NCBI GenBank assembly: GCA_016713135.1
Contig: JADJPR010000012.1
Span: 124,001 to 188,000, forward strand
Direction: 5' to 3'
DNA length: 64,000 bases
From: Rhodanobacteraceae bacterium
Lineage (GTDB): Bacteria > Pseudomonadota > Gammaproteobacteria > Xanthomonadales > SZUA-5
In this document: positions 18,166-26,672 of the stretch, one piece after another
Position numbering within the stretch: position 1 is the first letter of the stretch
Layout of the letters: every line of letters begins with the position of its first letter
The notes under the pieces: model-generated
The model's database searches: none
The model's input: the letters and a program-made list of their open reading frames with translations, nothing else
What the model was told of the DNA's origin: nothing
Program-made: the position numbers and the translations under genes

Positions 18166-18354
18166 GGTTGTGGGTTCTGGGTTGTGGGTTGTGGGCGGCA
18201 AGAGCCGGTGTGCCGATAGCCCAGTGCGAGCGGCTTCAGCCGCGCTCATTCCCTGGCGGCCGCCCGAGAGATCGCCGACAGGGTCGGCTCCCACGCTCCC
18301 CCGGCATGCCAGCTTCGCTGCCCACAACGCACAACCCACAACCCGCCCACAACC
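18166..18354. repeat. Inverted repeat with TTGTGGG-heptad arms enclosing inverted REP doublet
   Basis: Left arm 18166-18202 (GGTTGTGGGTTCTGGG...) and right arm 18317-18354 pair with a few mismatches. The loop holds the REP doublet at 18224-18294, in the orientation opposite to that in the 10.2 kb element. It separates the zinc-ribbon gene from the CbiM-like gene, which converge on it. Confidence 0.85.
18224..18294. repeat. REP-like doublet (inverted copy)
   Basis: Reads GTGCGAGCGGCTTCAGCCGC and, after a spacer, GATCGCCGACAGGGTCGGCTCCCAC. This is the reverse complement, palindrome by palindrome, of the doublet at 10238-10307, while the outer G-rich arms keep their orientation. Confidence 0.7.
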
Positions 18355-18359
18355 TCGCC

Positions 18360-19034
18360 TCACCCGGCCCCGCGCACCCCCAGGTAACTCGCATCGTGGA
18401 AGGTTGCCACCCAGCGCGGGCGGTAGGCGACGAACATGGTCAGCAGGGCGCCGGTGGCGAAGCCTTCGGGGAACATCAGGGCGGGCACGGTGAGCAGGAA
18501 GTTCTCGCCCAGGGTGTCCAGCGCATAGGTGCCGAGCATCAGCAGGGTCGCGAGCTTGGCCAGCTGGACCAGGGCGATCGCCAGCGCGCCGGCGAAGAAG
18601 CCGTTGAACAGCAGGTAGACAAACAGGTGCAGCGGCATCCGCTTCTGCGCGAAGTCGAGCAGCGCGGTGGTCAGCAGTACCGGGATGACCCCGGTGTAGA
18701 CGAAATCCAGCACCGGGTGGAGCCAGAAGTGACCCCAGCCCAGCGCCACCGTTGCTACCGCAGCCGCCTGCTGCAGCAGCGCGAAGCGCCAACCAAACAT
18801 CAGCGCCGCCGCGCTGGCGCCGAACAGGTGCAGGTCCAGCCCGGGTTGCAGTTCGATCCGTGCCAGCCGCGCCGCCACGGCCACCGCGAGCATCACCGCG
18901 TAGACCGATTGCGCTTCGAAGTCCCGCAGCCGCGACCATTGGATGCCGCGCAGGGCTGCGGCCAGCGCCAGCAACGCCAGGGCGCCCGCTGACAGCACCA
19001 ACGGCGACGGCACTTCGATTGGCGTCAGCGTCAC
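18360..19034 (-). CDS. CbiM-like energy-coupling factor transporter membrane protein
   Basis: A roughly 224-residue integral membrane protein with six or seven hydrophobic helices. The conserved region LHLFGASAAALMFG and the C-terminal LLTVPALMFPEGFATGALLTMFVAYRP resemble the COG3235/CbiM-NikM substrate-specific components of energy-coupling factor uptake systems for cobalt or nickel. The ATPase and T-component are not adjacent. The GTG at 19032-19034 is taken as start because AGGGG precedes it at 5 bp; a GTG six bases upstream is equally possible, and no ATG is in a suitable place. Divergent from the porin gene. Confidence 0.75.
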   Translation of the reverse strand: MTLTPIEVPSPLVLSAGALALLALAAALRGIQWSRLRDFEAQSVYAVMLAVAVAARLARIELQPGLDLHLFGASAAALMFGWRFALLQQAAAVATVALGWGHFWLHPVLDFVYTGVIPVLLTTALLDFAQKRMPLHLFVYLLFNGFFAGALAIALVQLAKLATLLMLGTYALDTLGENFLLTVPALMFPEGFATGALLTMFVAYRPRWVATFHDASYLGVRGAG

Positions 19035-19294
19035 ACTCACCCCTGCGTTCCAGCCGCAATCCGGCGGGTGGGCAGTCTGCGCGATGCGCCCCGGGGAATC
19101 GCTGACGGAGCGCAAACCTCGGCTGCGCTTCGACCAATGGTGAATGGCGGGTGAAAGTCGCGCGGCCGCACCATGCCTGCGCCGCACAAGCGGGCGGTGT
19201 GCGTCGCACTTGACTGGCGTCATGGGCGGCGCCGCCGGCGAGGCGAATGCTCGTCGGCAACACCCGCACATTCCAATCCGGGAGGGGATTCACC

Positions 19295-20671
19295 ATGACC
19301 ACGCAACAAGCGAAGCGGCGCCCGCTGGCCCGCATCATCGCGCTGACCCTGGCGCTGTCTGCGCCACTGATGGCCAGCGCGCAGACGCCCAAGGAAACCG
19401 AGCTCGAAGGCCGCATCGCCCAGCTCGAGGCGCAACTCGCGGAGCTGAAGGCGCTGGTCGTCGCGCAGCATGCGCAGCACACCGCGGCCGCGCCTGCACC
19501 GGCGCCTGCCGCGACACCTGCCCCGCCGGGCGCTCCGCCGCCACCGCCGCCGATCCAGCAGACCACGATCACGCCGGGCGCGGTGGCCGGCACCAAGTTC
19601 ACCGTTGGCGGCTTCGTCCGCACCGACATGCTGTACAGCAACACCGACAGCGGCGAGATCGCCGATGGCGCCACCGGACGCGACCTTTACCTGCCCGGCC
19701 AGATCCCGGTCGGCGGCAGCGACGAAGGCACGGACTTCGACAGCCACATCAAGTTCTCGCGCCTGTGGTTCGGCATCGACAATGTGTCGGACGCCGGCGA
19801 CAAGGTCACCGCGCGCGTGGAGATCGATTTCTTCGGCGGCGCGCTGGGCAACGAGGTATCCACCAACACCTACGGCACCACCATCCGCCACGCCTTCGTC
19901 GGCTGGAACCAGTGGCTGGCCGGCCAGACCTGGTCCAATTTCATGGATCCGGCCGCGTTGACCGAAGCGGTCGACTTCATCGGCCCGCTCGATGGAACGG
20001 TGTTCGTGCGCCAGCCGCAGATCCGCTACACCAGCGGCCCGTGGTCCTTCTCGCTGGAAAATCCCGAGACCACGATCACGCCCTTCCGCGGCGGCACGCG
20101 TATCACCACGGATGACAACAACCTCCCGGATGTCACCGCACGCTACACCCACAAGGCTGCCTGGGGTCATTTGTCCGGCGCCCTGATGGTGCGCCAGCTG
20201 GCGTACGAGACCACCGGTGCCAACGCCATTGACGACTCCAGTTTCGCCCTCGCGGGAACGTTCTCGGGACGCTACAACTTCGATGCCAACAACGACCTCC
20301 GCTTTGCGATCAACGCCGGCAGTGGCATCGGCCGCTACGTGGCGCTGGGTGTTGCGAGCGACGCGGTCCTGGATGCCGACGGCGATATCGACGGACTCGA
20401 CGGCGTGGCCGGCTTCGTTGGCTTCCACCACAACTTCAGCCCGAAGCTGCGCGGCAACCTGTACTACGCCGCGGCCAACTACGACAACGACACCGCGCTG
20501 ACCGGCACCGGCGTGACCAAGGGCCACTACTCGGTGGCCGCCAACCTGTTCTACTCGCCGCTGCCCAAGCTCGATCTCGGCGCCGAGTTGCGCTATGCAG
20601 AGCGCGAAATGGAGAGTGGCGTCGACGGGTCGCTGACGCGGCTGCACTTCCTCGCAAAGTACTCGTTCTGA
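19295..20671 (+). CDS. DcaP-like outer-membrane porin
   Basis: A 458-residue porin: signal peptide of about 30 residues ending PLMASAQ, a short coiled coil (LEGRIAQLEAQLAELKALV), a Pro/Ala-rich linker, then a beta barrel ending in the outer-membrane signature phenylalanine (LAKYSF). The segment FDSHIKFSRLWFGI and later GWNQWLAGQTWSNF are typical of DcaP-like trimeric porins, which take up dicarboxylates and other anions. GGGAGGGG lies 7 bp before the ATG. A strong intrinsic terminator follows at 20695. Confidence 0.9.
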   Translation: MTTQQAKRRPLARIIALTLALSAPLMASAQTPKETELEGRIAQLEAQLAELKALVVAQHAQHTAAAPAPAPAATPAPPGAPPPPPPIQQTTITPGAVAGTKFTVGGFVRTDMLYSNTDSGEIADGATGRDLYLPGQIPVGGSDEGTDFDSHIKFSRLWFGIDNVSDAGDKVTARVEIDFFGGALGNEVSTNTYGTTIRHAFVGWNQWLAGQTWSNFMDPAALTEAVDFIGPLDGTVFVRQPQIRYTSGPWSFSLENPETTITPFRGGTRITTDDNNLPDVTARYTHKAAWGHLSGALMVRQLAYETTGANAIDDSSFALAGTFSGRYNFDANNDLRFAINAGSGIGRYVALGVASDAVLDADGDIDGLDGVAGFVGFHHNFSPKLRGNLYYAAANYDNDTALTGTGVTKGHYSVAANLFYSPLPKLDLGAELRYAEREMESGVDGSLTRLHFLAKYSF

Positions 20672-20694
20672 ACGAATCTGGCGGGCTGTTGCGA

Positions 20695-20730
20695 CGGGCT
20701 GGCCTCCGGGCCAGCCCGTTTCCGTTTCTT
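20695..20730 (+). terminator. Rho-independent terminator after porin gene
   Basis: A perfect 10 bp stem, CGGGCTGGCC (20695-20704) and GGCCAGCCCG (20709-20718), with a TCCG tetraloop is followed by TTTCCGTTTCTT. This is the clearest intrinsic terminator in the window and lies 24 bp after the porin stop codon. Confidence 0.9.
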
Positions 20731-20835
20731 GGGCGGGGATCGTCCGCGTGCGCTGATCGCCGGCGGGTCCGCGCGGATGACGTCGCGTTCGCCCAACCTT
20801 GAGGTAAATTGCACGCTCGGGGAGGGGACGTGGAT

Positions 20836-23673
20836 ATGCTGCATGCAAAGCTCACCGCCATCCGTGCGGTGACCGCCGGGATCCTGGCGCTGCTGTGCGT
20901 CGGCACGGCGCGCGCGGCCGACGGCCGCTGGAGCAGCGCCGGGCCCTACGGTGGGCGCGTCGACAGCGCGGTGCTCGGAACCGGCGAGCCGGGCGTGGTG
21001 TACGCCAGCGCGCATCGCAGCGTGTACCGCTCGGTCGACGCCGGCGTCAGCTGGCGGGTGGCATCGGCCGGTCTGTCGACCATTACCCCCGGTGAGACGG
21101 TGCTCGCCGCGCACCCATCGCGCACCGGAACGCTGGTCCTGGCCGGCGCCCGCGGCGTCTTCCTGACCGAGGATGGCGCACGCACCTGGATCCGCCGGGA
21201 CACCGGACTTCCGGTCAACGGCGGCGGCTTCCGCACCGTCGATGTCGCCTTCGCGCCGGGAGACCCCGACCGCATCTATCTCGCGAGCGAGGACGACGGC
21301 CTGTTCCGCTCCACCAACGGCGGCGCGAGTTGGGCCGCGGTGGCGACCAGCAGCCTGCCAACCGATCTCGACCGGATTGCGGTCGACCCGGCCAACCCCT
21401 TGCGGGTGCTGGCCTGGGCCCTCAACCGCAACGAGGGCGATTTCCCCGCCAGCCTCTACCTCAGTGTCGATGGGGGCAGCAGCTTCACCGGCGTCAACGG
21501 ACCGTGGAACGGCGGCGGGCCGATCCGCGAGCCGCTCAGCCTGCTTGCCTTCGCCGGCAACACCCCGGGCACGGTCTTTCTGTCCGGACCCTTCGGCAAC
21601 TTCCGCTCGGTCAACGGCGGTGCCAGCTTTGGCGCGTTGCCCAGCCTGCCGCTCGGCGCCAGCCAGCGCCTGCAGAGCCTGGCGATCGACCCCGCCGTGG
21701 CCGGGCGCGTGCTGTTCGGCACCTCCGATGGCGTGCTCCTCTCGGTCGACAACGGCGCGAACTTCGTCCCACGCAATACGGGCCTCACCGTCGCCAATGG
21801 GGATCCGGCGTCGATCGGGCCGATCCTCATCGATCCGGCCAACGCCAACCGCTGGCTGGCTTTCTCTCTGGCCGGCGAGGTGTTCGTCAGCTTGAATGCC
21901 GGGCTCGGCTGGAATGCCGCCAGCGCCGGGTTGCGCGGTACTGCGATCCAGACCGTCGCGGTCCATCCCGCGCGCCCGCAGCGGGTGTTCGCGGGGCTGC
22001 GCAATCTGCGCAGCGAGGCGACCTCGCCCGCCTTGTACCAGTCGGACGACACCGCCCAGAGCTGGCTGCGTTTCAACTCCGCGCTGGTGCTGGACACGGT
22101 CAATGCGATCGCTTTCGATCCCGGCACCGTGAGCGTGCCGGGAACCACCCGGATCTACGCCGGCGGCGCTGATTTCGCGCCCACCGGGCAGCTGCCGACC
22201 GCTTACCGCGGCGGGGTGCACCGCAGCCTGGATGGTGGCCTCACCTGGCAGGCTGCCGACAACCTGGTACCGCTGCCTACCGGTGGCCCCGCCGCCACCG
22301 GCGAGGTCAGCGCGCTGCTGGTGGACCCCACCAGCGTCTCGCTCGGCAATGCGCAGGTGCTGTACTTCGCCGCGCGCGGCCTGGTGCGCTGCATCGGCGG
22401 CGTGCCGAATGTGGAGGTCGCGCGGATCTGGCGCAGCAATGACGCCTCCGCTACATGGGTGCCGCGCGACGGTTTGCCCAACGGCGTGTGCACGCCGCGC
22501 ACCCAGTGGGGCGCTCCCACCTCGCTCGCCTTCGATCCGGCCAGTGCAAGCACGCTGTACCTGGGCCTGCGGGTGCAGGGCTATTGCCCCGACTGCGGCG
22601 ATCCGGTGCCCACCGTCGCCAGTGGCGTCTACCGCAGCAACAACAGCGGCCTGAGCTGGACCGCGGTGACCAACGGCCTGCCTCGGATGAGTGGCAGTGG
22701 CAGCGTGCTCGACGTGGTCGCGCTGGTGTCGGTGCCGGGCCAGCCCGGTACCCTTTACGCCGCACTCAACGATCCGACAGTGGAAGACGATGCCGGGCGG
22801 GTCTACAAGACCAGCGACGGCGGCGCCAACTGGAGCCCGTCGGACGACGGCATCGTCGGGTTGGACGTGCGCACGCTGCGGGTGGACCCAACCGCACCCA
22901 ACCGGGTCTACGCCGGAGTGGCTGGTTTCGAACTCACGCCCGGCGGCGTATTCCTCAGCGAGGACGGCGGCGCGAGCTGGGATTCGATCAGCATCGACTT
23001 GCCGGTGGACTCGGCGCAGAGCCTGGCGCTGTCGCTGCCCGGTTCCGGCCCGCCCACCCTGCACGCCGGCACCGACGAAGGCGTGTGGAGCATCACGCGG
23101 GTGCCCGACGGCGATGTCGACGGCCCACCGGATGCAATCGAGAACCTGGCCCCGAATGCCGGCGACGGCAACTTCGATGGCCAGCCGGACCGGCTGCAGG
23201 CCGGGGTCGCGAGCTTCGAGATTCCGGCGGAGCTGTTGCCTCTGGCGGAGCGCGGCGGCAGTCGCGAGGGAACCGTCAGCAATACCGATTTGCGCGCGCC
23301 GGCCGGCGGCTGCTCCCAGGTCTACGACACGGCCGCCATCGACCCGCTGGCGCTGCCGGACGATCCAGGCTTTGCGGCCGAGGCGGGCGTCGTGCGCTTC
23401 GAGTTCATCGGCTGCACCTCGATCAGTGTGCAACTCCGCTTCCATGACGAGATGTTCGGGGCCGATTGGCGCTTGCGCCGCTACGGTCCGCTGAATGCCG
23501 GCAATGTGCTGACGCTGGCGTGGATGAACCAGGCCGCCACGCGCAATGGCAACATTTGGAGCTTCACGCTCACGGACAACAGCCCGGGCGATCTGCGCCG
23601 GGAGCCCGGACGGATCCTGTTCGTCGGCGCGCCGGTGCGCGCGCTGCCGCTGTTCGTCAACGGCTTCGAATGA
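20836..23673 (+). CDS. Secreted Asp-box/VPS10-like beta-propeller protein
   Basis: A 945-residue exported protein. A signal peptide (residues 1-30, GILALLCVGTARA-A) is followed by about ten repeats of a propeller blade carrying Asp-box-like motifs such as SVDAGVSWR, STNGGASW, SDDTAQSW, SLDGGLTW, TSDGGANW and SEDGGASW, as in sortilin/VPS10 and sialidase-like propellers. The C-terminal 200 residues (DGDVDGPPDAIENLAPNAGDGN onward) resemble the choice-of-anchor U domain. The ATG has GGAGGGG 8 bp upstream. Its last codons overlap the start of the Ser/Thr kinase gene by ATGA, implying coupled translation. Ligand unknown. Confidence 0.88.
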   Translation: MLHAKLTAIRAVTAGILALLCVGTARAADGRWSSAGPYGGRVDSAVLGTGEPGVVYASAHRSVYRSVDAGVSWRVASAGLSTITPGETVLAAHPSRTGTLVLAGARGVFLTEDGARTWIRRDTGLPVNGGGFRTVDVAFAPGDPDRIYLASEDDGLFRSTNGGASWAAVATSSLPTDLDRIAVDPANPLRVLAWALNRNEGDFPASLYLSVDGGSSFTGVNGPWNGGGPIREPLSLLAFAGNTPGTVFLSGPFGNFRSVNGGASFGALPSLPLGASQRLQSLAIDPAVAGRVLFGTSDGVLLSVDNGANFVPRNTGLTVANGDPASIGPILIDPANANRWLAFSLAGEVFVSLNAGLGWNAASAGLRGTAIQTVAVHPARPQRVFAGLRNLRSEATSPALYQSDDTAQSWLRFNSALVLDTVNAIAFDPGTVSVPGTTRIYAGGADFAPTGQLPTAYRGGVHRSLDGGLTWQAADNLVPLPTGGPAATGEVSALLVDPTSVSLGNAQVLYFAARGLVRCIGGVPNVEVARIWRSNDASATWVPRDGLPNGVCTPRTQWGAPTSLAFDPASASTLYLGLRVQGYCPDCGDPVPTVASGVYRSNNSGLSWTAVTNGLPRMSGSGSVLDVVALVSVPGQPGTLYAALNDPTVEDDAGRVYKTSDGGANWSPSDDGIVGLDVRTLRVDPTAPNRVYAGVAGFELTPGGVFLSEDGGASWDSISIDLPVDSAQSLALSLPGSGPPTLHAGTDEGVWSITRVPDGDVDGPPDAIENLAPNAGDGNFDGQPDRLQAGVASFEIPAELLPLAERGGSREGTVSNTDLRAPAGGCSQVYDTAAIDPLALPDDPGFAAEAGVVRFEFIGCTSISVQLRFHDEMFGADWRLRRYGPLNAGNVLTLAWMNQAATRNGNIWSFTLTDNSPGDLRREPGRILFVGAPVRALPLFVNGFE

Positions 23674-26429
23674 GCCGCGACGAGGAACCGGCGACCAGCC
23701 AATTCGGTGCCACCATCGTCGCGCCGAACTCGCTGCCCTCGCGCGTGGGTTCGTCGCGCCCGGCGCCGGATCCGCTGGCCGCGGGGCCGGCAGCCTGGAT
23801 CGGGCGCGAAATCGACGACTACCGCATCTTGCGCGTGCTCGGCGCTGGCGGCATGGGCGTGGTCTTCCTCGCGCAGCAACGCCACCCCAAGCGGCTGGTG
23901 GCGATCAAGACCCTGCATGCCGGGTTGCACCAGGCCGAGCTGCTGGCGCGCTTCCAGCAGGAAGCCGAGATCCTCGGGCGCCTCAAGCATCCGGGTATCG
24001 CACAGATCCATGCCAGCGGGCGCACCGATGCCTCGCTCGGCGGCGTGCCCTACATCGTCATGGAGTTCGTCGAGGGCGTGCCGCTGCTGGAGCACAGCGG
24101 CACCCTGCCGATGCGCCAGTGCCTGGAATTGCTGATGCGCATCTGCGAGGCGGTGGAACACGCGCACATCCGCGGCGTGATCCACCGCGACCTCAAGCCG
24201 GGCAACATCCTGGTGCAGCCGGACGGCCAGCCCAAGGTGCTCGATTTCGGCGTCGCGCGGCTGACCGGCGAGGACCGGGGGCCATCCGAGCTGACCAGCG
24301 CCGGCATGGTGATCGGCACCATCGCCTTCATGAGCCCGGAGCAGGCGCAGGGCGAGCCGGGCGCGGTGGACATCCGCTCGGATGTCTATGCGCTCGGCAT
24401 GATCGGCTACCGCATGCTCACCGGCGACATGCCCTACGAGGTCACCGGGCACAACCTGGCGCGCGCCCTGCAGCAGATCTGCGACACCGCGCCCACGCCC
24501 CTGTCACAGCATGACCGGCGCTATCGCGGTGACTTGGAGACCATCTTCCAGAAGGTGCTGGCGAAGGACAAGGAGGCGCGTTACCAGAACGCCGCCGAGT
24601 TCGCCGAGGACCTGCGCCGCTACCTCGCGGACGAGGCGATCCTCGCCCGCCGCCCCAGTGTGTTCAGCGACATCCGCCGCTTCGCCCGGCGCAACAAGAT
24701 CCTGGTCGGGGCGGCGCTGGCGGTGCTGGCCTCGCTGGTCGTGGCGGTCGCGGTCAGCACGCGCTTTGCCATCGAGGAGCAGGCGCAGCGTATCGAGGCC
24801 GATGCGATGGTCGACTACATGCGGCGCATGTTCTCCGGCGCCAACCCGGTGTTCGCGCGGGGCGAGGATGTCAGCGTGCGCGCGCTGATCGAGCAGGCGG
24901 AACCGCAGTTGCAGCGCGACCTCGCGAACGCACCCGCAGCGCGCGGACGGATCCGTGCGACGCTGGCGGAGACTTTCAAGGCATTGGGCGAACTGGACCG
25001 GGCGCTGGTCTACTACAACGCGGCACGCGCCGATTTCGCAGCCGCCGGATCCGAGGGGCTTGAGCCGGAACTGGTCGCCGTCGGTGCCGCCCGTGTGCTG
25101 CTGGAGACCGGGCGCGTTCGCGAAGCGAGGCAGCAGCTGGAACCGTTGCTCGCAGCGACGGGTGACGATGCATCTCCGGGGCGACTGATGGCGCGGCTGC
25201 ATCTCGCCGTGGCGCTGGCCACAATGGGCGAGAACGAAGCCGCAAGCATCGAGTTTGCGCGTGGTTTCGAACTGCTCGGGCGCGTCGGTGCGATGTCGTG
25301 CAAGCCATGCCTGCCTCAATGGGCTGCGCGCGAGGAGGTATGGGCGAGGGCGCGGCAATCGGTCCTGCAGGTTGACGTCGGCGAGCCCGACGCAGCGCTC
25401 GCCAGCACAGAGCGCGCGGTGGCGATTGCCAAGGAGGCACTTGGCGAGAGCGATCCGTACACCATGGTCGCGGTGGTTCACGCGTCGATGGCGCTGCAAG
25501 CCAGTGGACGTCACAAGGAGGCAATCGCCCTGCTGCAGGAGGCGCTCTCGATCCGCCAGAAGCTGCTGGGCGATCGCCACTGGCAGACCATCCTGACCGC
25601 CGGCAACCTGGCCCAGGCCCTGGCCAACGACGGGCAGTCCGTCGAGGCCGAGCAAACGTATCGACACTGGCTGGGCATCGCCGAGAGCGCGCTCGACGCC
25701 CAGAATCCGGAGCTGGCGACGATCAAGGCCAACCTCGGCAACCTGCTGTTCAACGTGGGACGTGTCGACGAAGCGGTCTCGCTGCTCGCGGATGCTTACG
25801 CTCGCCGCGTCAGCCGCCTCGGCCTCGCGCATCCATTTACCCTGACCACTGCACGCAACCTCGCGGTGATGTACGCCGCCCAGGCCAAGACCGATCCGGC
25901 GAAAGTCGACGATGCGGAACGCCTGATGCGTGCGGCGCTGGACGGCACCATCGCGCGCTTCGGTGACGATCACCGGCAGACCATCGACGTGCGCTCGGAG
26001 TACGCCTCGGTGCTGCGCGACCGTGCGCGCTATGTCGAGGCGGACCGCGAGTTCGCGCAGGCCTGGGCGCTGGCCGAGCGCCTGCTCCCGCCGGGCGACA
26101 GCGACCGCTTGCGCGTGCTGTTCCAGTACTCCGGATCGCTGCAGCGACAGCAGCGGTACGCCGATGCCGAGGTGCTGAGCACGCGGCTGATGGCGGAAGT
26201 CGGCCAGGCCAGTGATCCCAACGCCCAGCACGCGCGGATGGCGCCGCTGCGCCACGCGCGCTCACTGATCGGCCTGAAGCGCTTCGATGAGGCCGAGCGC
26301 CTGCTCCTCGAGTTCGACGCCGGCCTGGGCGATGCCGCGGACGAGACCCTGCGGCGGCAGACGCGCTCCACGCTGGCGGAGCTCTACACCGCTGCCGGGC
26401 GCGAGGTGGAGGCGGCGAAATACCGGTAG
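23670..26429 (+). CDS. Membrane Ser/Thr protein kinase with C-terminal TPRs
   Basis: A 919-residue Hanks-type kinase: glycine-rich loop LGAGGMGVV at about residue 55, catalytic HRDLKPGN near 172, DFG in VLDFGVARL near 190 and activation-segment end MSPEQAQGE. A single transmembrane helix lies near residue 345 (KILVGAALAVLASLVVAVAV). The remaining 550 residues are helical TPR repeats, including the kinesin-light-chain-like type (ALSIRQKLLGDRHWQT, LIGLKRFDEAERLLLEF). The kinase faces the cytoplasm and the TPR part the periplasm. The start overlaps the stop of the secreted propeller protein, whose product may be its ligand or client. Confidence 0.92.
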   Translation: MSRDEEPATSQFGATIVAPNSLPSRVGSSRPAPDPLAAGPAAWIGREIDDYRILRVLGAGGMGVVFLAQQRHPKRLVAIKTLHAGLHQAELLARFQQEAEILGRLKHPGIAQIHASGRTDASLGGVPYIVMEFVEGVPLLEHSGTLPMRQCLELLMRICEAVEHAHIRGVIHRDLKPGNILVQPDGQPKVLDFGVARLTGEDRGPSELTSAGMVIGTIAFMSPEQAQGEPGAVDIRSDVYALGMIGYRMLTGDMPYEVTGHNLARALQQICDTAPTPLSQHDRRYRGDLETIFQKVLAKDKEARYQNAAEFAEDLRRYLADEAILARRPSVFSDIRRFARRNKILVGAALAVLASLVVAVAVSTRFAIEEQAQRIEADAMVDYMRRMFSGANPVFARGEDVSVRALIEQAEPQLQRDLANAPAARGRIRATLAETFKALGELDRALVYYNAARADFAAAGSEGLEPELVAVGAARVLLETGRVREARQQLEPLLAATGDDASPGRLMARLHLAVALATMGENEAASIEFARGFELLGRVGAMSCKPCLPQWAAREEVWARARQSVLQVDVGEPDAALASTERAVAIAKEALGESDPYTMVAVVHASMALQASGRHKEAIALLQEALSIRQKLLGDRHWQTILTAGNLAQALANDGQSVEAEQTYRHWLGIAESALDAQNPELATIKANLGNLLFNVGRVDEAVSLLADAYARRVSRLGLAHPFTLTTARNLAVMYAAQAKTDPAKVDDAERLMRAALDGTIARFGDDHRQTIDVRSEYASVLRDRARYVEADREFAQAWALAERLLPPGDSDRLRVLFQYSGSLQRQQRYADAEVLSTRLMAEVGQASDPNAQHARMAPLRHARSLIGLKRFDEAERLLLEFDAGLGDAADETLRRQTRSTLAELYTAAGREVEAAKYR

Positions 26430-26445
26430 CTTGGGCGGAGCAGGA

Positions 26446-26598
26446 GCGGGCACGCGGCACGGGCAGACCACGGGCCAGCGCGCTGACCGCGGCGTTTGTT
26501 GACACAAGTTGTTGACTGGGCGCTTGGGCGCGTGAGCTCCTCGTGCCCCTGGGCCTCGTGCCCTCGTGCCCTCGTGCCCTCGGGGCCCGTGCCCGCGC
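26446..26598. repeat. Degenerate inverted repeat with CGAGGGCAC-type arms
   Basis: The right arm (26541-26598) has clear GTGCCCTC units; the left arm (26446-26475, GCGGGCACGCGGCACGGGC) has decayed and pairs only with the outer end. It fills the gap between the kinase and transglutaminase-like genes. A TATACT hexamer at 26613-26618, just beyond the right arm, could be a -10 box for the following operon, though no -35 is evident. Confidence 0.6.
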
Positions 26599-26672
26599 AC
26601 CCCGCCGCTGCCTATACTGGCCGCTCGCCTGGTCACGGGGAGACCGGGTTCACACCCTGACAGTGCATCCGC

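Noticed and set aside
20593..23445. A 950-codon minus-strand frame opposite the beta-propeller gene
   Set aside because: No domains are seen and the composition is that of an antisense frame; the plus strand has a signal peptide and clear propeller repeats.
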